Assembly: GCF_002214185.1 (NCBI RefSeq)
Contig: NZ_CP022161.1
Span: 4,153,767-4,217,766 of the forward strand
Direction of reading: 5' to 3'
Length of the DNA stretch: 64,000 nt
Source: Streptomyces capitiformicae
Lineage (GTDB): Bacteria > Actinomycetota > Actinomycetes > Streptomycetales > Streptomycetaceae
The notes below the pieces were generated by a model that was not told the origin of the DNA, ran no database searches, and saw only the letters and a list, made by a program, of their open reading frames with translations. The translations under genes were made by a program, and so were the position numbers. Within the stretch, counting starts at the first letter, position 1. The number at the start of each line of letters is the position of its first letter. Of this stretch, positions 59,098-64,000 are shown piece after piece.

Positions 59098-60108
59098 TCA
59101 CCGGCGGACGGTCAGTGGCACCGTGTCCTCGATCACCGCCCGGCCGTCCTCCGGTGACTCCCAGTACGCCGTGAGCTTGCCGGCGCCCGAGCGGGCCGCC
59201 TTGTAGGGGATCGTCACGTCGAACGTGCCGCGGGTCCCGGTACCGGAGGTGGCTGTGACGTAGACGTCGGCCGCGGTGCGCCCAGTGACGTCGGTGATCT
59301 TCAACTTGAGCGTCGCCTCGAACGTGTTGGCGCTACCCCAGACCCGGACCGGGGTGCGGATGCTGTCGCCGATCAGTGGCGACTCCACGAGGACGAGCGG
59401 TGCCAGATCCTCGAAGTCGGCGCGGGTCACGGGCCCGTTGAGGACGATGCCCTCACCGCCGAAGGACGTCACCGGCTTGCCGTCCAGCTCGAACTGAACC
59501 TTGTGGATGGACGGGAAGCGGGTCGCGGTGAAGACGACCTGGGCGAGCCGGGCCTGCATCGACAGGCTTCCGCCACCGTCGTCGTACCGTCCGGACAGAT
59601 CGATTGTCGCCACGTGGTGGCGGACCACGACCGAGCGGAGCGTCGTTCCCGAGGGAATGGCCGTGGTACGGCCGTGGCGGCGTTCGTACCGGTTGGGCCC
59701 CGCCAGCAGGGCGAGCAGGGCTCCGGCCGCGGTGGTGGGCGCGGTCACGGTGCGCGGGGTGGGCGAGACCTTCTCCCCGTGCAGGAAGTACACCGACGTA
59801 CGCACCTTGGATGCGCCGCCGGACGTCACCGGCGGCGCCGGTGTGCCGGGCTTGGTCGGCCTACCGGAGGTGGTGGGCGTGGTGGACGCGCCCTGACCGG
59901 GGGTGGCGCTCTCGTTCCCGGTCGTCCCTCCGGTGGTGCCCCCGGCGCTCGGTGTGCTCAGCCGGTCGCCTCCGGCGGACGTGCCCGGGGAGCCGGTGTC
60001 GCTGCCGCATGCCGTCGCCACGGACGAGACCAGTACGACAGCCGTGGCCAGCACCATCGGCCGACTCAGCCGGTGGTGCGTGCACCTGGTGGGAATCTCG
60101 GTGTTCAT
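59098..60108 (-). CDS. GerMN/Gmad2-domain lipoprotein
   Basis: A 336-residue exported lipoprotein: signal MVLATAVVLVSSVATACGSD with the lipobox cysteine at about residue 34, a Gly/Ser/Thr/Pro-rich linker (about 36-95), a GerMN domain (VYFLHGEKVSPTPRTV to VVFTATRFPSIHKVQFELDG, about 100-215), then a C-terminal Gmad2 immunoglobulin-like domain (PLIGDSIRTPVRVWGSANTF, AYWESPEDG). GTGGAGGAGG precedes ATG 60108. Probably cell-envelope associated; role in the stress cluster unknown. Confidence 0.87.
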   Translation of the reverse strand: MNTEIPTRCTHHRLSRPMVLATAVVLVSSVATACGSDTGSPGTSAGGDRLSTPSAGGTTGGTTGNESATPGQGASTTPTTSGRPTKPGTPAPPVTSGGASKVRTSVYFLHGEKVSPTPRTVTAPTTAAGALLALLAGPNRYERRHGRTTAIPSGTTLRSVVVRHHVATIDLSGRYDDGGGSLSMQARLAQVVFTATRFPSIHKVQFELDGKPVTSFGGEGIVLNGPVTRADFEDLAPLVLVESPLIGDSIRTPVRVWGSANTFEATLKLKITDVTGRTAADVYVTATSGTGTRGTFDVTIPYKAARSGAGKLTAYWESPEDGRAVIEDTVPLTVRR

Positions 60109-60169
60109 GGCAGCCTCCTCCACACCTTCCAGCCAACGCCTCCGGCGGAGCCGCCCCAAGTGCCGTACG

Positions 60170-60222
60170 GGCCCACGTAGGTGGGCCTTCTGGTGTACTC
60201 ATTCCGGGCCATTCGGCGGCAT
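60170..60222. promoter_or_regulatory. upstream region of the GerMN gene with palindrome and shared motif
   Basis: GGCCCAC-GTAG-GTGGGCC (60170-60187) is a perfect palindrome, and GGGCCATTCGGCGGCAT (60206-60222) resembles the cluster motif before cydA and the MBL gene. Both lie 60-115 bp before the GerMN start. Confidence 0.5.
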
Positions 60223-60349
60223 ATGAGCCGCCTCAGGCAGGCGGCCGACCGCACCCACAGACGCGGCCGTGGCTGCCACCCATGAACGCGGCCGTGGCTA
60301 CCCCCGTCAGCTCCAGCCCAGGACGGCACCGAGGAACGGCACGACCCAT

Positions 60350-61921
60350 CTAGTGGCGGTGCATGGTCTCCAAGGCCTCTTTCAGCACGTGCGGGTCGTG
60401 GTGCCCCTTGTAGACCTCGGGCGGCCGCCGGTCGAGGCCGAGCAGTTCGGCGACCGCCGTCCACCCGGTGCGCACGGAGTACTCGACGGTGAACACCACG
60501 TCGTCCGGCACCTCGGCGAACTGCCCGATGAACGCGAGGTTCACCGACCCCCGGGGCACCACCCGGGGCCGGTCCCCGTGCCGGCGGACCAGGAACTGGC
60601 TGGTGATATAGGGCATCAGGCACGGTATGACGGTCGAGCCCGCCAGGACACGTTGCGTCAGGTCCTCGTCGAACCGCAGGTGGTGCAGTACCTCTTCGAG
60701 GATCTCGCGTCCTGAGCACTCGGTCATCGGCTTGCCGGTGTGGTTGCCGGGCCGGTCGGGGAAGAGCCCATAGCCCCACCACACCGACACGCCCTCGGGC
60801 TGGTCTCGGTAGACGGGCTGGCGGTTGACAACGATCGTGAGCAGCCAGTTGGAGGCGGTGAAGGTCATCAGCCCGCCCCTGCCCGTCTCTCGCCCGCTGA
60901 ACTTCTCCATCGCGTCGAGGAACGCCCGGCCCTGGGCGGTGACCGTGAAGGACTCCCACCTGGATTCCGGGATGTTCTTGTCGAAGACGTCGGGGTCGCC
61001 GAAGTCGTCCCTGCCCCGGGACAGGCGGTGCCACAGCAGCCAGGCGTCGGAGCGGCGTGCGCCGCGGGGGTCGGGTGCCTCGGTGTAGGAGCCGAGGCAG
61101 GAAGCGTCCGTCATCGCGCCGTTGGTGACCAGGACGAGGTCCTCGGGGGCGACCTGGATCGCGTCGTCGTGCCCGTCTCGGAAGAGCAGGATCCGCTCGA
61201 CCGTCGTACGCGGCCCCGGCGCGAACACGAGGTCTCGTACCCGGCAGCCGGTGTGGATGGTCACGCCCCGCTCGGCCAGCCAGGCCCGCAGAGGGCGGAC
61301 GATGGAGTCGTACTGGTTGTAGCGGGTGCGGTGGATCCCCGACATGGTGGCGAACTCGGGGAACAGATGGATGAACCGCTTGAGGTAGCGGCGGAACTCG
61401 ATCGCGCTGTGCCACGGCTGGAAGGCGAACGTGGTGCACCACATGTACCAGAAGTTCGTGGTGAAGAAGTGGTCCGTGAAGCAGTCGGTGATGCGCTTGC
61501 CGTCCAACCGCCCCTCGGGCGTGGCCAGGCACCGCATCAGGTCCAGCCGGTCGCGCTCGGAGAACCCCATCGAGGTCACGTCGACGATCTTCCCGTCCCC
61601 GTCGACGAGGCGTGAGATGTCGTCCCAGGCGAACGTCTCGTGCCCGGCGAGGATCTCCTGCGTGACCGACACCGACGGATCGTCGAGGGAGGGGATGGCG
61701 GACAGCAGGTCGTAGGTGCAGCGGAACTCGGCCTCGAACATCCGGCCGCCGCGCATGGAGTAGCCGGTCTCGGGAGTGCCGCCCGCGTCCAGACTGCCGC
61801 CAATCCGCTCCTGCTCCTCGAAGAGGTGGATGTCCGTCCCGTCGAAGCCGCCGTCACGGATCAGGAACGCCGCCGCGGCCAGCGCCGCGATGCCGCTGCC
61901 CACCAGATATGCCTTCGCCAT
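60350..61921 (-). CDS. ohyA: oleate hydratase
   Basis: A 523-residue FAD-binding fatty acid hydratase: dinucleotide-binding start YLVGSGIAALAAAAFLIRDG, RIGGSLDAGG, MRGGRMFEAEFRCTYDLL, HLFPEFATMSGIHRTRYNQY, TASNWLLTIVVNRQPVYRDQ, and VNLAFIGQFAEVPDDVVFTV. These are hallmarks of the oleate hydratase (MCRA) family, which adds water to cis-9 double bonds and helps detoxify free unsaturated fatty acids. GAGGAGCAGTG precedes ATG 61921. Divergent from cydA; both could be stress-induced. Confidence 0.93.
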   Translation of the reverse strand: MAKAYLVGSGIAALAAAAFLIRDGGFDGTDIHLFEEQERIGGSLDAGGTPETGYSMRGGRMFEAEFRCTYDLLSAIPSLDDPSVSVTQEILAGHETFAWDDISRLVDGDGKIVDVTSMGFSERDRLDLMRCLATPEGRLDGKRITDCFTDHFFTTNFWYMWCTTFAFQPWHSAIEFRRYLKRFIHLFPEFATMSGIHRTRYNQYDSIVRPLRAWLAERGVTIHTGCRVRDLVFAPGPRTTVERILLFRDGHDDAIQVAPEDLVLVTNGAMTDASCLGSYTEAPDPRGARRSDAWLLWHRLSRGRDDFGDPDVFDKNIPESRWESFTVTAQGRAFLDAMEKFSGRETGRGGLMTFTASNWLLTIVVNRQPVYRDQPEGVSVWWGYGLFPDRPGNHTGKPMTECSGREILEEVLHHLRFDEDLTQRVLAGSTVIPCLMPYITSQFLVRRHGDRPRVVPRGSVNLAFIGQFAEVPDDVVFTVEYSVRTGWTAVAELLGLDRRPPEVYKGHHDPHVLKEALETMHRH

Positions 61922-62032
61922 CACTGCTCCTCGTTCTCGGTACTCTCCCGCCCTGCCGTAGCACGGCAACCGGTGTGCTCACGGTTTCTCGCGGGGCCCG
62001 GTCGGCATCAGGGGCCTTCGGGCACCGGGGCC

Positions 62033-62235
62033 GGTCCGGTCGGCCCCAGTCATGGATGCGGTGACACCGGCTGCTGACGGCCAGGGCAGCCGGTGGAACC
62101 GTTCGGCCCAGCGCGAGGCCTGGGCATGAGGGCCGTTCGGCCCCATGACGCGGCCCGGTCGGGTGCTGTCCCGGCCACTCCCCCACACCCGAAGGTGTCC
62201 TCCATGAGCCGGGGCTTGTCCGGTCGGCCCCGCAT
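62033..62235. promoter_or_regulatory. four copies of a CCGKTCGGCCC motif before cydA and ohyA
   Basis: GGTCCGGTCGGCCCCAG (62033-62049), GAACCGTTCGGCCCAG (62096-62111), AGGGCCGTTCGGCCCCAT (62129-62146) and GTCCGGTCGGCCCCGCAT (62218-62235) lie in the same orientation. The third is a palindrome. No Rex operator (TTGTGAA/TTCACAA) is present. A DevR/OsdR-type regulator is a plausible binder (inference). Confidence 0.55.
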
Positions 62236-62294
62236 GTCCCCCTGCCGACCCCCGCCCCTCGGAGGCGCTCGGCCCGTACGCGAGGAGGCCCGCC

Positions 62295-63839
62295 GTGGAA
62301 CTGGCGCTGGCTCAGGAAACCGTGGCGCGATGGCAGTTCGGCATCACGACCGTCTACCACTTCCTGTTCGTCCCGATCACCATCACCCTGGCCTTCCTGA
62401 TCGCCGGACTGCAGACCGCCTGGGTACGTACCGGGAAGGACAGGTACTTCAAGGCCACCCGGTTCTGGGGCAAGCTCTTCCTGATCAACATCGCGATGGG
62501 CGTGGCCACCGGCATCGTGCAGGAGTTCCAGTTCGGCATGAACTGGTCCGACTACTCGAAGTTCGTCGGTGACGTCTTCGGCGCCCCGCTGGCCATGGAG
62601 GCACTGCTCGCCTTCTTCTTCGAGTCCACCTTCATCGGCCTGTGGATCTTCGGCTGGGACAAGCTGCCCCGGAAGATCCACCTGGCCTGTATCTGGCTGG
62701 TCGCGGTGGGCACGTTCCTGTCGGCGTACTTCATCCTGGCCGCCAACTCCTGGATGCAGCACCCGGTGGGGTACGAGATCAACGAGACCACCGGGCGCGC
62801 CCAGCTCAACGACATCGCGGCGGTGCTGTTCCAGAAGACCGCCCTGACCGTTGTCTTCCACACGCTCACCGCCTGCTTCCTCACCGGCGGCGCCTTCATG
62901 ATCGGTATCGCCGTTTATCAGCTGCGCCGCGCGTCGAAGGCCAAGGCCGTAGACCGTACGCCGGGTCGGATCGCCGCGATGCGCACCTCGCTGCGGCTCG
63001 GCCTCGTCACCGTCGTCATCGCGGGCCTCGGCACGGCGGTCAGCGGCGACGCGCTCGCCAAGGTGATGTACGAGCAGCAGCCGATGAAGATGGCCGCCGC
63101 CGAAGCCCTGTGGGAGAGCGAGGACTCCGCGCCGTTCTCGCTGTTCGCGTACGGCGACGTCTCCGAGGGCCGCAACACCGTGGAGATCGAGATCCCGGGT
63201 CTGCTCTCCTATCTGGCCAAGGGCGACCTCAGCTCCGTCGTGCCCGGCATCAGCTCCGTCGAGGCGCTGGAGCAGGCCAAGTACGGCGATCTGGCCCAGG
63301 ACTACAAGCCGTCCATCCCCACCACCTACTGGTCGTTCCGCCTGATGATCGGTTTCGGCATGACGTCCTTCGCGATCGGCCTCGCCGGACTGTGGCTGAC
63401 CCGGAAGAAGCGGTGGCTGGCGGCGGAGAAGCAGCGCGGTGAGGACGAGGTGCCGCTGCTGATGCTCACCCCCACCCGTGAACTGGGTCCGGCCACGGGC
63501 CGCTGGGCCTGGCAGCTGCCTCTCCTCACCGCCGGCTTCCCGCTCGTCGCCAACTCCTTCGGCTGGATCTTCACCGAGATGGGCCGTCAGCCCTGGACCG
63601 TCTACGGGCTCATGACCACCGCCGACGCCGTCTCGCCCGGGGTGACCGTGGCCGAGCAGATCACCTCGCTGAGCGTGTTCACCGCCCTGTACGCGGTACT
63701 GGCCGTCGTCGAGGTGAAGCTGCTCGTCAAGTACGTCAAGGCCGGAGTTGTCGACGAGCAGCCACCGCCGGAAATCCCCTCGCTGCGCGGCCCCGCCGCC
63801 GGTGAGGACACCGACCGCCCGATGAGCTTCGCCTACTGA
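62295..63839 (+). CDS. cydA: cytochrome bd ubiquinol oxidase subunit I
   Basis: A 514-residue membrane oxidase subunit with about nine helices: ARWQFGITTVYHFLFVPITI (haem b595 His), NIAMGVATGIVQEFQFGMNW, AYFILAANSWMQHPVGYEIN, the quinol loop with GRNTVEIEIPGLLSYLA, and GWIFTEMGRQPWTVYGLMTT (haem b558 Met region). It reduces O2 at high affinity in the cytoplasmic membrane. GTG at 62295 after GAGGAGG. cydB follows by 35 bp. Confidence 0.95.
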   Translation: MELALAQETVARWQFGITTVYHFLFVPITITLAFLIAGLQTAWVRTGKDRYFKATRFWGKLFLINIAMGVATGIVQEFQFGMNWSDYSKFVGDVFGAPLAMEALLAFFFESTFIGLWIFGWDKLPRKIHLACIWLVAVGTFLSAYFILAANSWMQHPVGYEINETTGRAQLNDIAAVLFQKTALTVVFHTLTACFLTGGAFMIGIAVYQLRRASKAKAVDRTPGRIAAMRTSLRLGLVTVVIAGLGTAVSGDALAKVMYEQQPMKMAAAEALWESEDSAPFSLFAYGDVSEGRNTVEIEIPGLLSYLAKGDLSSVVPGISSVEALEQAKYGDLAQDYKPSIPTTYWSFRLMIGFGMTSFAIGLAGLWLTRKKRWLAAEKQRGEDEVPLLMLTPTRELGPATGRWAWQLPLLTAGFPLVANSFGWIFTEMGRQPWTVYGLMTTADAVSPGVTVAEQITSLSVFTALYAVLAVVEVKLLVKYVKAGVVDEQPPPEIPSLRGPAAGEDTDRPMSFAY

Positions 63840-63874
63840 GGACCTACTGGGTCCTTTCGGAAAGAGACACGGCC

Positions 63875-64000
63875 ATGCAGCTTCACGACGTCTGGTTCGC
63901 CCTCATCGCCGTCCTGTGGATCGGCTACTTCTTCCTCGAAGGCTTCGACTTCGGAGTCGGCGTCCTCAGCGGACTTCTCGCCCGCGACGAATCCGAGCGG
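63875..64000 (+). CDS. cydB: cytochrome bd ubiquinol oxidase subunit II, N-terminal part
   Basis: The first 42 residues are visible (MQLHDVWFALIAVLWIGYFF, LEGFDFGVGVLSGLLA) and the gene runs off the window. The helix with GYFFLEGFDFGVG is diagnostic of CydB. Preceded by AAAGAGACACGGCC. Same operon as cydA. Confidence 0.93.
   Translation, partial: MQLHDVWFALIAVLWIGYFFLEGFDFGVGVLSGLLARDESER

Noticed and set aside
61922..62294. Rex operator before cydA
   Set aside because: I looked for TTGTGAA/TTCACAA-type arms and found none.

Overview
The window is high-GC actinobacterial DNA. Codons end almost always in G or C, GTG starts are common, start/stop overlaps (ATGA, GTGA, TGATG) are frequent, and the only in-frame TTA codon I found lies in one regulated gene. 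The gene content (DmdR1-like iron regulator, DasR box, NsdA-like regulator, UgpC/MsiK-type ATPase, ECF sigma factor with zinc-finger anti-sigma) points to Streptomyces. From memory, the order between about 6 and 40 kb resembles the S. coelicolor SCO4380-SCO4410 neighbourhood; this was not checked.

Region 1 (1-6.3 kb): end of a pentapeptide-repeat protein, an SDR oxidoreductase, a secreted neocarzinostatin-like protein, a two-gene unit divergent from a one-domain GntR regulator with a perfect palindromic operator, an EamA exporter, and a STAND-type ATPase with an N-terminal amyloid-signalling-like motif. Region 2 (6.4-16.7 kb): a catabolic operon (MDMPI-like protein, AtuA, acyl-CoA carboxylase beta and alpha, acyl-CoA dehydrogenase, acyl-CoA ligase, enoyl-CoA hydratase) ending in its probable TetR regulator. 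Its first promoter carries a TetR-type palindrome. Region 3 (16.7-31.6 kb): housekeeping and regulatory genes: pdxH, a citrate synthase, a possible micro-ORF operon, a PAS/GAF sensor, a DUF4097/GbsR-like divergent pair, a SIS-domain gene under a DasR-type box next to dmdR1, an alpha/beta hydrolase lacking its nucleophile, an ABC exporter and an NsdA-like regulator. Region 4 (31.7-40 kb): a proline-rich membrane protein, a branched-chain-type binding lipoprotein, purU, a sigma/anti-sigma pair, a STAS protein and an EF-hand protein.

Region 5 (40-51 kb): a second acyl-CoA degradation cluster (CoA ligase, amidohydrolase, four flavin or Zn/NAD oxidoreductases, SDR, cyclase-like hydrolase). Its two divergent promoters share CTGACGG/CCGTCAG-like sites. 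It is interrupted by an ATP-binding anti-sigma-type protein whose stop codon abuts a miniature inverted-repeat element. Region 6 (51-56.6 kb) is accessory and decayed: a truncated AraC/GlxA-type regulator, a serine-recombinase remnant, an XRE regulator and small plasmid-type proteins, then an IS5-type transposase remnant fused in frame to a truncated metallo-beta-lactamase-fold gene. Region 7 (56.8-64 kb) looks like a redox/dormancy stress cluster: UgpC-type ATPase, Hsp20 fragment, GerMN lipoprotein, oleate hydratase, and cytochrome bd oxidase (cydA and the start of cydB). Its upstream regions share a repeated GGCCGWTCGGCC-like motif.

Across the window there are dispersed intergenic inverted repeats and many short tandem repeats placed on or beside stop codons.
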